Source of the DNA: Parasulfuritortus cantonensis
Lineage (GTDB): Bacteria > Pseudomonadota > Gammaproteobacteria > Burkholderiales > Thiobacillaceae
DNA: 32,079 nucleotides
Assembly: GCF_004337445.1 (NCBI RefSeq)
Contig: NZ_SJZB01000017.1
Location: 1-32,079, forward strand
Direction of reading: 5' to 3'
The notes under the pieces were generated by a model. The model was given only the letters and a program-made list of their open reading frames with translations. It had not been told where the DNA came from and did no database searches. The position numbers and the translations under genes were made by a program. Position 1 is the stretch's first letter. Every line of letters starts with the position of its first letter. Below are positions 1-10,854 of the stretch, piece after piece.

Positions 1-1
1 G

Positions 2-358
2 ACCATCGTCGGCAACGCCAAGGTGTTCGGCGACAACATCCAGAACTTCACGGCCAACTCGTTCCGGCGCGTGGAACTGAAGTGCCAACTGGCCGGCAAC
101 GCCGATTACGTGGCGGCCATGCGCCTGCTGCGCGAGCGTCTGACGGCACTGCCCAACGTCCTGGCCGAGCCGGCGGTGGAGGTGGAGATACTGGAGTTCA
201 ACCTGGTCGGTCCGGTCCTGGCGGTGCGTCCGTTCTGCCACAACGACCATTACTGGCAGGTCTATTTCGACGGCAATCGCACGATCCGGGCGACGCTCGA
301 CGAGGGCGGCTTCCCGGCGCCCATGCCGGCCCAGGTGATGTTCACCCGGGCGGGCTGA
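2..358 (+). CDS. Mechanosensitive ion channel MscS-family protein, C-terminal part (partial)
   Basis: The reading frame is already open at the left edge and stops at 356-358, so only the last 118 residues are present. They match the cytoplasmic end of MscS-type channels: a segment reading FGDNIQNFTANSFRRVEL, then an alpha/beta domain with a P-x-V-L-x-x-P-x-V-x-V-E pattern, a VRPFCHNDHYWQVYFD stretch and a C-terminal FPAPMP motif, which corresponds to the family's usual G-I-x-x-P-x-P-Q end. MscS channels open under membrane tension and release solutes on osmotic downshock. The membrane helices lie outside the window, so size and subtype cannot be judged. It converges on the WYL regulator with a 16-base gap holding an inverted repeat. 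The family call is good; the physiological role is inferred. Confidence 0.8.
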   Translation, partial: TIVGNAKVFGDNIQNFTANSFRRVELKCQLAGNADYVAAMRLLRERLTALPNVLAEPAVEVEILEFNLVGPVLAVRPFCHNDHYWQVYFDGNRTIRATLDEGGFPAPMPAQVMFTRAG

Positions 359-373
359 CCGGCGGCCGCCCGG
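346..373. terminator. Inverted repeat spanning two convergent stop codons, possible bidirectional terminator
   Basis: CCGGGCGG at 346-353 is repeated in reverse complement as CCGCCCGG at 366-373, with a 12-base loop. It covers the stop of the MscS-type gene and the 3' edge of the WYL regulator gene. There is no T-tract on either side, so intrinsic termination is only possible, not shown. Confidence 0.35.
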
Positions 374-374
374 C

Positions 375-1334
375 TCAGTCGTACTGGGCGGCGGCGGCCT
401 TCAGGCGGCGGGCGGTTTCGGCGCGCAGTTCGGCCGGGGCGACGACCTCGACGTCGGGACCGTACTTGAGTATGTCGAGGACCAGTTCGCGGGCGTCGGC
501 ATAGGGCAGGCGGCGCTCGAAGCGGCCATCGTCAAGCCAGCGGTCCTCTTGGTCCGGGTGCCAGCGCTCGTCGGCGATCCAGCGCGCCCGCTCGGCGCTG
601 AAGCGGAGTACGGCGTGGTCGCGGGCGGGGCCGGCGAAGATGCCGTAAGTGGCGCCGTAGTGGCGGTCCAGTTCGGCCTCGTCGAGTTCCTTGGCGGCCT
701 GGTCGAGCATCCGGGCGACGCGGATGCGGTCGAGGGCGAAGCTGCGCAGTCCGTCGCGGACGTGGCACCAGGCGTCCAGGTACCAGTTGTCGCGATAGTG
801 CACCAGGCGCTCGGGCGAGACCTCGCGCGTGCTCACCCGGTCGCGTTCGCGGCCGTGGTACTCGATGGCCAGGCGCCGGCGTTGCGCGGTGGCCCCGGCC
901 ACGGTCTGGAAGACGTGGGTGTCCGGCTGGCGTGCGGCGGCGCGCAGGATGCGCAGGCGGCCGGCCAGCTCGCCGCCGCCCAGGTGGTCCTGGCCGAGCA
1001 GGCGGTCGATGCGTGCCTTCAGGGGCGCCAGCTGGCCGTCGAGCAGGCCCGGCTGGGCCTCGGCGAGCAGCTTCTGGGCCGCCGACAGGGCGAACAGCTC
1101 GGACGGCGTGAACCACAGGCCGGGCAGCTCGAAGGCGGCGCGGCCGTAGCGGTAGCCGCCCGCCTCCTTGTCGAACTCGATCGGGGCGTCGAAGAAGGTG
1201 CGCATCTCGTCGAGGATGCGGGTGAGGGTGGCACGCGAGCATTCCAGCTCGGCTTCCAGTTGCCCACGCGGGATGGCATAGCGGCGGCCGGCCAGGATCT
1301 GATGCAGCTTGAAGATGCGCTGCATGCGGTCCAT
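375..1334 (-). CDS. WYL-domain transcriptional regulator (YafY/DeoR-like)
   Basis: A 319-residue DNA-binding regulator. The N-terminal ~60 residues form a winged helix-turn-helix (RMQRIFKLHQILAGRRY, then LECSRATLTRILDEM). The middle carries the WYL ligand-binding domain with the signature DNWYLDAWC, followed by FALDRIRVARML. The C-terminal part has the WCX-type layout, including a stretch ELVLDILKYGPDVEVVAP. WYL regulators sense small ligands or nucleic acids and often control nearby genes. This one is last in a minus-strand run: its ATG overlaps the TGA of the SirB2-like gene by one base (TGATG), so translational coupling is likely. A second ATG three codons in is an equally possible start. 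Its target is unknown; the upstream glycogen/pgi genes are the obvious candidates by position only. Confidence 0.85.
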   Translation of the reverse strand: MDRMQRIFKLHQILAGRRYAIPRGQLEAELECSRATLTRILDEMRTFFDAPIEFDKEAGGYRYGRAAFELPGLWFTPSELFALSAAQKLLAEAQPGLLDGQLAPLKARIDRLLGQDHLGGGELAGRLRILRAAARQPDTHVFQTVAGATAQRRRLAIEYHGRERDRVSTREVSPERLVHYRDNWYLDAWCHVRDGLRSFALDRIRVARMLDQAAKELDEAELDRHYGATYGIFAGPARDHAVLRFSAERARWIADERWHPDQEDRWLDDGRFERRLPYADARELVLDILKYGPDVEVVAPAELRAETARRLKAAAAQYD

Positions 1335-1717
1335 CAGATCAGTCCCGGTATGACCTGCTTGGTGACCGCCACGGCGATGATGTAGCCGATGGTGGCGAGG
1401 GCCGCGACAAAGTACCCGGCGCGCTGGAGCTTGGTCCGGCCCCGTTTCAATGCCATGGTGCCGAGGTAGATGTAGAGCAGCAGGCCGCCGATCTTGACCA
1501 GCAGCCAGGGGTGGAAGAAAGGATTCAGGCCGCCCGTCACTAGCATGCCGATGGCCGCGGTGAGCAGCAGGGTGTCGTTCAGGTGGGGCACCACCTTGAC
1601 CCAGCGGTCCTGCAACCTGGGCGAGTCCAGCAGCATCCAGATGCCGCGGGTCAGGAACAGGCCGAAGGTGATGTAGACGGTGCCGACGTGGATCAGCTTG
1701 AGCAGCGTGTATTGCAC
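1334..1717 (-). CDS. SirB2-family inner-membrane protein
   Basis: A 127-residue, very hydrophobic protein with about four membrane-spanning segments. It opens with MQYTLLKLIHVGTVYITFG and continues with RGIWMLL, HLNDTLLLTAAIGML, and a last helix ending in VAVTKQVIPGLI. The conserved His in LKLIHV and the HLNDT motif match the SirB2 family (DUF/regulator-of-invasion name, biochemical function unknown). The start is GTG, 26 bases after the pgi stop, with a purine-rich GGGGAAAGGGAA stretch just upstream as ribosome-binding site. The stop overlaps the next gene's ATG by one base. It lies inside the glgB-pgi-WYL run; nothing in the sequence says what it does there. Confidence 0.8.
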   Translation of the reverse strand: MQYTLLKLIHVGTVYITFGLFLTRGIWMLLDSPRLQDRWVKVVPHLNDTLLLTAAIGMLVTGGLNPFFHPWLLVKIGGLLLYIYLGTMALKRGRTKLQRAGYFVAALATIGYIIAVAVTKQVIPGLI

Positions 1718-1743
1718 CTGTTCCCTTTCCCCTCAGCTCCCCG

Positions 1744-4611
<2,868 letters not shown>

Positions 4612-4615
<4 letters not shown>

Positions 4616-6774
4616 TCGGCGGCGAGGATGACGCCGGACAGCGGCGGCAGGGTGACCACCAGGGAATGGGCGAAGCCCATCCAGGGTTGCTCCTCGGCCA
4701 GCAGGCCGGCGCCGTTACCGGTGTTGGAGCCGGCGTACCACTCGGAGTCGCTGTTGAAGATCTCGCGCCAGAGACCCGACGCCGGGCAGCCGATCCGGTA
4801 GCCGGTGCGCGGTACCGGGGTGAAGTTGAAGGCACACACCACGGCCCGGCCGTTGCGGTCGCGGCGCAGGAAGGAGAGCACGGACTGGTCGGCATCGTGG
4901 CAGTCGATCCAGGCGAAGCCTTCGTGGTCGAAGTCCAGCTCGTGCAACTGCGGCAGGACGCGGTACAACCGGCCGAGGTCGCGCACGCAGCGCTGCACGC
5001 CGACGTGCCAGTGCGTCTCGACCAGGCTCCAGTCCAGTTCCCAACCCTGGTTCCATTCCCGGCCCTGGCCGAACTCGTTGCCCATGAAGTTGAGCTTCTT
5101 GCCCGGCGTGCAGAACTGGTAGGTGAGCAGCAGGCGCAGGTTGGCGAACTTCCGCCAGGCGTCGCCCGGCATCTTGGTGAGCAGGGAGCCCTTGCCGTGC
5201 ACCACCTCGTCGTGCGAGAAGGGCAGGACGAAGTTCTCCGAGTAGGCGTACAGCTGGCCGAAGGTGAGGTTGTTCTGGTGGAAGCGCCGGTACACCGGAT
5301 CCAGGCTGGCATAGGCCAGGGTGTCGTTCATCCAGCCCATGTTCCACTTCATCGAGAAGCCGAGGCCGCCGACGTAGGTCGGGCGCGACACCATGGGCCA
5401 GGCGGTCGATTCCTCGGCGAAGGTGAGCGCACCCGGGAAGCGTTCCGGGATCATGGCGTTCATCTCGCGCAGGAAGGCGATCGCCTCCAGGTTCTCGCGG
5501 CCGCCGTACTTGTTCGGCAGCCATTCGCCGTCCTTGCGCGAGTAGTCCAGGTAGAGCATGGACGCGACCGCGTCGACGCGCAGCCCGTCGAAGTGGTATT
5601 CGCGCAGCCAGTAGTCGGCGCTGGCGAGCAGGAAGCCCTTCACCTCGTTGCGGCCGTAGTTGAAGATGTGGGTGCCCCAGTCCTGGTGCACGCCCAGGCG
5701 CGGGTCCTCGTGTTCGTACAGGGCCGAGCCGTCGAAGCGGGCGAGCGCCCAGCTGTCCATCGGGAAGTGCCCCGGCACCCAGTCCAGGATGACGCCGATG
5801 CCGGCGCGGTGGCAGCTGTCGATCAGGTACTTGAGGTCGTCCTGGCTGCCGAAGCGCGAGGTGGCGGCGAAGTAGCCGGTGGTCTGGTAGCCCCAGGATT
5901 CGTCCAGCGGGTGCTCGGTGACGGGCAGGAACTCGATGTGCGTGAAGCCCATGTCCTTGGCGTACGGCACCAGGGTATCGGCCAGCTCGCGGTAGCTGTA
6001 CACGCGGCCGTCGGGGTGGCGGCGCCAGGAGCCGGCGTGCACCTCGTAGATGTTCATCGGCGTATGCAGCCAGTCGATCTTGGCGCGCGCATGCAGCCAG
6101 TCGCCGTCGCCCCAGGCGTAGCTGCTCGGCTCGGAGACCACGGCGGCGGTGCCCGGCCGTTTCTCGAAGCGTTGCCCGTAGGGATCGGTCTTGACCAGGA
6201 TCGCGCCGGTGTTGGCGTTGCGGATCTCGTATTTGTACATGTCGCCCGGCTTCAGGCCCGGGATGAACAGTTCCCAGACACCGGAACTACCGCGCGCGCG
6301 CATCATGTGCACGCGGCCGTCCCAGCGGTTGAAGCTGCCGACCACGGAGACGCGCTCGGCGCTCGGCGCCCAGACCGAGAAGCGGACGCCCTCGATGCCG
6401 TCGTGCACGGCCGGATGGGCGCCCAAGGTGTTGTAGGCCTCGAGCAGGCGGCCTTCGTTGAAAAGATAGATCTCCTGCTCGGACAGGAAGGGCAGGAAGC
6501 AATACGGGTCGACGACCTCGAAATCGGTGCCGTCCTCTCGTACGCGCAGGCGCACCGGTCTTTCCGGCGTGTGCTCGCCGCACCATTCGAACAGGCCGCG
6601 TTCGTCGACGAGGGTAAGGGCGGCTTCCCCGCCAGGCATCAGCAGGGTGACCGATTCGGCATGTGGGCGGAGTACCCGGAGGAGCGGCTTGCCATGGTCG
6701 GAATGCAGACCCAGCACGGCGAACGGGTCGTGATGGCGGGCCGTCAGCAGACGTTCGATACTTGATATATGCAT
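4612..6774 (-). CDS. glgB: 1,4-alpha-glucan (glycogen) branching enzyme
   Basis: A 720-residue GH13 enzyme that makes the alpha-1,6 branches of glycogen; length is normal for the long GlgB type. An N-terminal beta-sandwich ([11 protein letters not shown]) is followed by a CBM48 domain ([25 protein letters not shown], ~130-155), the catalytic barrel and an all-beta C-terminal domain. Catalytic signatures are [11 protein letters not shown] (nucleophile Asp), [11 protein letters not shown] (acid/base Glu) and [11 protein letters not shown] (transition-state Asp). The ATG has only a weak ribosome-binding site. It is the first gene of a five-gene minus-strand run and is divergent from glgC across 147 bases containing palindromes, so both glycogen genes may share control. 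A sigma-70-like promoter can be placed at 6813-6842. Confidence 0.97.
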
Positions 6775-6793
6775 GGAATGGCCAATGTCTTTC

Positions 6794-6805
6794 GTAACGG
6801 GTTAC
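6794..6805. promoter_or_regulatory. Small palindrome in the glgB leader, possible operator
   Basis: GTAAC-GG-GTTAC, with perfect 5-base arms, lies just downstream of the predicted glgB -10 element. That is a typical repressor position. No cognate regulator can be named. Confidence 0.3.
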
Positions 6806-6812
6806 CGATAGC

Positions 6813-6842
6813 ATTATCCGCCAATCGTCGGCGGCCAGTGAA
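6813..6842 (-). promoter_or_regulatory. Candidate sigma-70 promoter of glgB
   Basis: The minus strand carries TTCACT (6842-6837; 4 of 6 matches to the -35 consensus), an 18-base spacer and GATAAT (6818-6813; 5 of 6 matches to -10). Transcription would start about 30 bases before the glgB ATG. The spacing fits, but no experimental support can be read from sequence. Confidence 0.4.
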
Positions 6843-6864
6843 TTTTCGGATATCGTGGTCGTAT

Positions 6865-6883
6865 TCTAGATTTAAAATCTAGA
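6865..6883. promoter_or_regulatory. AT-rich 19-base palindrome between glgB and glgC
   Basis: TCTAGATTTAAAATCTAGA is two perfect 9-base arms around one central A. It stands out in very GC-rich DNA and lies between the predicted glgB -35 and the glgC start (38 bases upstream of the glgC GTG). A dimeric transcription factor site serving one or both glycogen transcripts is the simplest reading. The factor is unknown. Confidence 0.5.
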
Positions 6884-6921
6884 CGGAAATTGCCTACATA
6901 CACTGTTGAGAGGAAAAACAC

Positions 6922-8208
6922 GTGCTGCACAAAGAACAACCCCGTTTCGTCAGCCTGCTGACCAAGAACACCGTCGCCCTGATCCTCGCGGGAGGCCGTG
7001 GCAGCCGTCTGAAACAGCTTACGGACTGGCGCGCCAAGCCGGCTGTGCCATTCGGGGGCAAATTCCGCATCGTCGACTTCCCCTTGTCCAACTGCATGAA
7101 CTCCGGCATCCGGCGGATCGGCGTGATCACCCAGTACAAGGCGCACAGCCTGATCAAGCACATCCAGCGCGGCTGGGGTTTCCTGCGCGGCGAGTTCAAC
7201 GAGTTCGTCGAACTGCACCCGGCCTCCCAGCGCGTCGACGAGGACACCTGGTACCGCGGCACCGCCGACGCCATCTACCAGAACCTCGACATCCTGCGCA
7301 TCCACAAGCCGGAATACGTCCTCGTCCTGGCCGGCGACCACGTCTACAAGATGGACTACGGCGAGATGCTCGCCCATCACGCCCGGACCGGCGCCGACAT
7401 GACCGTGGCCTGCATCGAGGTGCCCGTGGAAGAGGCGGCCGGTGCCTTCGGCGTGATGACCGTCGATGCCGAGAACCGCGTCACGGAGTTCACCGAGAAG
7501 CCGGCCAAGCCGAACGAGATGCCCGGCAAGCCCGGCGTCGCGCTGTGCTCGATGGGCATCTACGTGTTCAACGCCGCCTTCCTGTACGAGCAACTGATCC
7601 ACGACGCCGACGACCCCAAGTCGGAGCACGATTTCGGCAAGGACATCATCCCGCGCCTGATCAGGACCGGCTACCGGCTGTCCGCCCACAGCTTCACCGA
7701 CAGCTGCGTGCACGGCCCCGGCGAGCCCCCGTACTGGCGCGACGTCGGGACCGTCGACGCCTACTGGGAAGCCAACCTGGACCTGGCCCGGGTGACGCCG
7801 GACCTCAACCTGTACGACCGCGAGTGGCCGATCTGGACCCACCAGGAGCAGCTCCCGCCGGCCAAGTTCGTGTTCGACTCCGACGACCGCCGCGGCATGG
7901 CGGTGGACTCCATGGTCTCCGGCGGCTGCATCATCAGCGGTGCGACCGTGCGCCAGTCGGTCCTGTTCTCGAACGTCCGCGTCCATGACGGCAGCTATCT
8001 GGAACGTGCCGTGGTCCTGCCCGACGTGCGCGTCGGCGAAGGTTGCGTGCTCAAGAACGTGGTCATCGACAAGGGCTGCAACATCCCGGACGGGACCTCC
8101 ATCGGCGTCGACCACGAGGCGGACAAGAAGCGCTATTTCGTCAGCCCCAAGGGCGTCACCCTGATCACCCCGGAGATGCTCGGGCAGGATATCCACCACT
8201 TCCGCTGA
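6922..8208 (+). CDS. glgC: Glucose-1-phosphate adenylyltransferase (ADP-glucose pyrophosphorylase)
   Basis: A 428-residue enzyme that makes ADP-glucose from ATP and glucose 1-phosphate, the committed step of bacterial glycogen synthesis. The N-terminal nucleotidyltransferase domain shows [29 protein letters not shown], the Rossmann-fold pyrophosphorylase signature, then [24 protein letters not shown] and [13 protein letters not shown]. The C-terminal left-handed beta-helix contains hexapeptide-like repeats ([36 protein letters not shown]). Length is normal. The GTG start follows a GAGAGGA ribosome-binding site. It is divergent from glgB and followed after 15 bases by an EEP-fold gene that probably shares its transcript. 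GlgC is usually allosterically controlled by sugar phosphates. Confidence 0.97.
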   Translation: MLHKEQPRFVSLLTKNTVALILAGGRGSRLKQLTDWRAKPAVPFGGKFRIVDFPLSNCMNSGIRRIGVITQYKAHSLIKHIQRGWGFLRGEFNEFVELHPASQRVDEDTWYRGTADAIYQNLDILRIHKPEYVLVLAGDHVYKMDYGEMLAHHARTGADMTVACIEVPVEEAAGAFGVMTVDAENRVTEFTEKPAKPNEMPGKPGVALCSMGIYVFNAAFLYEQLIHDADDPKSEHDFGKDIIPRLIRTGYRLSAHSFTDSCVHGPGEPPYWRDVGTVDAYWEANLDLARVTPDLNLYDREWPIWTHQEQLPPAKFVFDSDDRRGMAVDSMVSGGCIISGATVRQSVLFSNVRVHDGSYLERAVVLPDVRVGEGCVLKNVVIDKGCNIPDGTSIGVDHEADKKRYFVSPKGVTLITPEMLGQDIHHFR

Positions 8209-8223
8209 GGCCGGTCCGCCGTC

Positions 8224-9075
8224 GTGAAGCTGCTCACCTGGAACATCCAGTGGGGGCGCGGCATGGACGGCCGGGTCGACCTCGACCGCCTGCTGCGGGA
8301 AATCCGCGCCATGGCGGATTTCGACGTCATCTGCCTGCAGGAGGTGGCGGTCAACTTCCCGGGCCTGCCCGGCAGCGCCGGCGAGGACGAGATGGCCGTC
8401 CTGGCCGCCGGCCTGCCCGGCTACGCGCCGGTCTACGGCGCCGCCACCGACCTGCCGGACGGCCGCGGCGGCCGCAAGCGGTTCGGCAACGCGATCTTCT
8501 CGCGCCTGCCGGTCGGCCAGGTCTGGCGCCACCTGCTGCCCTGGCCGGTGGATCCGGAGGTCCCGTCCATGCAGCGCGTCCTGGTCGAGGCGGTGCTGGA
8601 GGCGGAGTTCGGGCCCCTGCGTGTCATGACCACCCACCTGGAGTATTACTCGCGCGTCCAGCGCGAGGCGCAGATCGACGCCATCCGTACCCTGCACGCC
8701 GAGGCCTGCGGCCATGCCCGCCGGCCGCGCCTGGGCAAGGGCGAGGGTGGCGGTAGCTTCGAGGTGTTCGCACGGCCGGCCTCGGCCATCGTGTGCGGCG
8801 ACATGAACTACCCGGCCGAGGCGGCCGAGCGGGCTCGCATGCTGGCCCCCTATGCCGACGGCACGCCCGCCTGGCGCGACGCCTGGTCGGTCCTGCACGG
8901 CGCCGCGGGCCATGCGGCCACCGTCGGGGTGCACAAGGTCGACTGGGTCGACCGCCCCTGCTGCTTCGATTTCGTCTTCCTGACCGAGGACCTGGCGGCG
9001 CGCCTGCGCGGCCACCACGTCAACGCCGCCACGGCGGCGTCCGACCACCAGCCGGTCTGGATCGAGCTGGCCTGA
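8224..9075 (+). CDS. Endonuclease/exonuclease/phosphatase-family protein
   Basis: A 283-residue protein of the EEP (DNase I/exonuclease III/sphingomyelinase-like) fold. The metal and catalytic motifs are in order: KLLTWNIQWG at the N-terminus (Asn), VICLQEV (Glu), a central TTHLEYYSR (His), VCGDMNYP (Asp, Asn), and a C-terminal SDHQPVW (Asp-His). No signal peptide is visible, so it is probably cytosolic. The start is GTG, 15 bases after the glgC stop, suggesting co-transcription. EEP proteins hydrolyse phosphodiesters or phosphomonoesters of very varied substrates (DNA, RNA, lipids, inositol phosphates); the substrate here cannot be read. It converges on msrA with a 19-base gap. Confidence 0.85.
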   Translation: MKLLTWNIQWGRGMDGRVDLDRLLREIRAMADFDVICLQEVAVNFPGLPGSAGEDEMAVLAAGLPGYAPVYGAATDLPDGRGGRKRFGNAIFSRLPVGQVWRHLLPWPVDPEVPSMQRVLVEAVLEAEFGPLRVMTTHLEYYSRVQREAQIDAIRTLHAEACGHARRPRLGKGEGGGSFEVFARPASAIVCGDMNYPAEAAERARMLAPYADGTPAWRDAWSVLHGAAGHAATVGVHKVDWVDRPCCFDFVFLTEDLAARLRGHHVNAATAASDHQPVWIELA

Positions 9076-9094
9076 TCCGGCGCTCCGGTGCGGC

Positions 9095-9625
9095 CTACTT
9101 CAGCCGCGCGGCGAACTTGGCGCGTACCTTCACCACCTTCGGCGCCACCACGTATTGGCAGTAGCCCTGGTTGGGATGCTGGGCGAAATAATCCTGGTGG
9201 TAGTCCTCGGCGGGCCAAAAGGTGCTCGCCTCGGCGATCTCGGTGACGATGGGGGCGCCCCAGGCGCCTTCGGCGGCCAACCCCGCCACCGCCGCCTCGG
9301 CGGCCGCCTTCTGTTCCGGCGTGTGCCAGAAGATCGCCGAGCGATACTGGCTGCCGACATCGTTGCCCTGGCGGTTCAGGGTGGTCGGATCATGGATGGC
9401 GAAGAACACCTCGAGCAGGGCCGGGTAGTCGATCACGGCCGGGTCGAAGGTGATCTGCACCACTTCCGCGTGGCCGCTGTGGCCGCGGCAGACCTGGTCG
9501 TAGGTGGGCCGGTCGAGGGCGCCGCCCATGTAGCCCGAGACGACCTTCTCGATGCCTCGCAGTTGCAGGTAGGCGGCTTCCAGGCACCAGAAGCAGCCGC
9601 CCGCCAGGGTCGCGATCTCGCTCAT
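9095..9625 (-). CDS. msrA: Peptide-methionine (S)-S-oxide reductase MsrA
   Basis: A 176-residue enzyme that repairs oxidised methionine (the S-sulfoxide) in proteins. The catalytic motif GCFWC is at residues 10-14, followed by VVSGYMGG, the RGHSGHAEVVQI block with conserved Gly-His-Ala-Glu, and a HQDYFAQHPNQGYCQ segment. No signal peptide is seen, so it is cytosolic. I chose the ATG at 9625, not an in-frame ATG ten codons upstream: it has an AAGGA seven bases before it and lies one base after the stop of the upstream amidohydrolase gene. The two genes are therefore an operon. The stop faces the EEP gene 19 bases away. Confidence 0.95.
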   Translation of the reverse strand: MSEIATLAGGCFWCLEAAYLQLRGIEKVVSGYMGGALDRPTYDQVCRGHSGHAEVVQITFDPAVIDYPALLEVFFAIHDPTTLNRQGNDVGSQYRSAIFWHTPEQKAAAEAAVAGLAAEGAWGAPIVTEIAEASTFWPAEDYHQDYFAQHPNQGYCQYVVAPKVVKVRAKFAARLK

Positions 9626-9626
9626 G

Positions 9627-10796
9627 TCATTCCTTCGCCAGCAGGTGTTCGGCAAGCTTCACCCAGTAGCTGGCGCCCAGGGCGAGGATGTCGTCGTTGA
9701 AGTCGTAATGCGGGTTGTGCAGCATGCAGCCGCCCTCGCCCAGGCCGTTGCCGATCCAGACGTAGCAGCCCGGCCGCTCGTTCAGGAAATAGGCGAAATC
9801 CTCGGCGCCCATGGACGGGTGCCGGCTGGCCTGCACGTTGGCCTCGCCGACCAGGCCGGCTGCCACGGTACGGCAGGTCGCCGCTTCGGCCGCGGTGTTG
9901 ACGGTGGGCGGGTAGCCGCGCCGGTAGTCCAGGCCGATCTGCACGCCGTGGGCGACGCCGATGCCGTGGCACAGGCGCTCCATGGCGACCTCGGCCTGGT
10001 CGCGCAACTCGTTCTTGAAGGCGCGCAGGGTGCCGCCGAGGCGCACCTCGTCGGGAATGACGTTGTAGGCCTCGCCGGCGAAGAAGCGGGTGACCGAGAG
10101 GACCACGGCCTCGAGCGGGTCGACCGTGCGGCTGACCACGGACTGCAGGACCTGGACCAGGGCGGCGCCCGCCACGACCGGGTCGCGGCCCTGGTGCGGC
10201 ATGGCGGCATGGGCGCCGTGGCCGCGCACGACGATGTCGAACTGGTCCGAGCAGGCCATCACCGGGCCGGCATGCACCGCGAACTGCCCGGCCGGCAGGC
10301 CCGGCCAGTTGTGCATGCCGAACACCCGCTGGATCGGGAAGCGTTCCAGCAGGCCCTGCTCGATCATCACCCGGGCGCCGCCCACCGTCTCCTCGGCGGG
10401 CTGGAAGATGAAGCACACGGTGCCGTCGAAGTCGCCCGCCTTGGCTAGGTGCTCGGCGGCGCCCAGGAGCATGGCGGTGTGGCCGTCGTGGCCGCAGGCA
10501 TGCATGCGGCCCTCGTGGCGGGAGCGGTGCGGGAAGCCGTTCTGTTCGACCAGGGGCAGGGCGTCCATGTCGGCGCGCAGGCCGATGATGCGCGGGCTGC
10601 TGCCGCGCCTGAGGACGCCGACCACGCCGGTCTCGGCAATGCCCTCGTGCACCTCGAGGCCGGCCAGGCGCAGGGCGCCGGCCACCAGGTCGGCGGTGCG
10701 GCGTTCCTCGAAGGCGAGTTCGGGGTGGGCGTGGATGTCGCGCCGCAGGCTGGCGAGTCGGGCGCGCTCGGCGAGGAGGGCAGGGATCGGTTGCAT
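9627..10796 (-). CDS. M20-family amidohydrolase (hippurate/N-acyl-amino-acid hydrolase-like)
   Basis: A 389-residue metallohydrolase of the M20D/HipO group, which cleaves N-acyl amino acids or similar amides. It shows LRRDIHAHPELAFEE at the N-terminus, GLRADMDALPL, then the metal-binding MHACGHDGHTAMLLG. Next come a FIFQPAEETVGGA block (catalytic Glu), the GHGAHAAMPHQGRDP dimerisation-domain motif, and a C-terminal MGAEDFAYFL. No signal peptide is visible. A GTG three codons upstream (10805) is an alternative start; I prefer the ATG at 10796 because similar proteins begin about there. It is followed by msrA after one base. The 50-base gap upstream contains the terminator of the preceding gene, so its promoter must be unusually placed. 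The exact substrate is unknown. Confidence 0.9.
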   Translation of the reverse strand: MQPIPALLAERARLASLRRDIHAHPELAFEERRTADLVAGALRLAGLEVHEGIAETGVVGVLRRGSSPRIIGLRADMDALPLVEQNGFPHRSRHEGRMHACGHDGHTAMLLGAAEHLAKAGDFDGTVCFIFQPAEETVGGARVMIEQGLLERFPIQRVFGMHNWPGLPAGQFAVHAGPVMACSDQFDIVVRGHGAHAAMPHQGRDPVVAGAALVQVLQSVVSRTVDPLEAVVLSVTRFFAGEAYNVIPDEVRLGGTLRAFKNELRDQAEVAMERLCHGIGVAHGVQIGLDYRRGYPPTVNTAAEAATCRTVAAGLVGEANVQASRHPSMGAEDFAYFLNERPGCYVWIGNGLGEGGCMLHNPHYDFNDDILALGASYWVKLAEHLLAKE

Positions 10797-10813
10797 GCGC
10801 TTCACCAGAGACG

Positions 10814-10842
10814 AAAAAGGCCCGCGCCCCGCGGCGCGGGCC
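10814..10842 (-). terminator. Rho-independent terminator of the OmpA-like lipoprotein gene
   Basis: A perfect 10-base stem (10819-10828 with 10833-10842) closes a 4-base loop and is followed on the minus strand by five T residues (AAAAA at 10814-10818 on plus). It begins 12 bases after the lipoprotein stop codon. It also sits less than 20 bases before the amidohydrolase start, so it insulates that gene from upstream transcription. Confidence 0.9.
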
Positions 10843-10854
10843 GGGCTGACGGGC

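Noticed and set aside
9095-9655. Longer MsrA starting at the ATG at 9655.
   Set aside because: That start lies inside the upstream amidohydrolase gene, has no ribosome-binding site, and adds residues with no family similarity.
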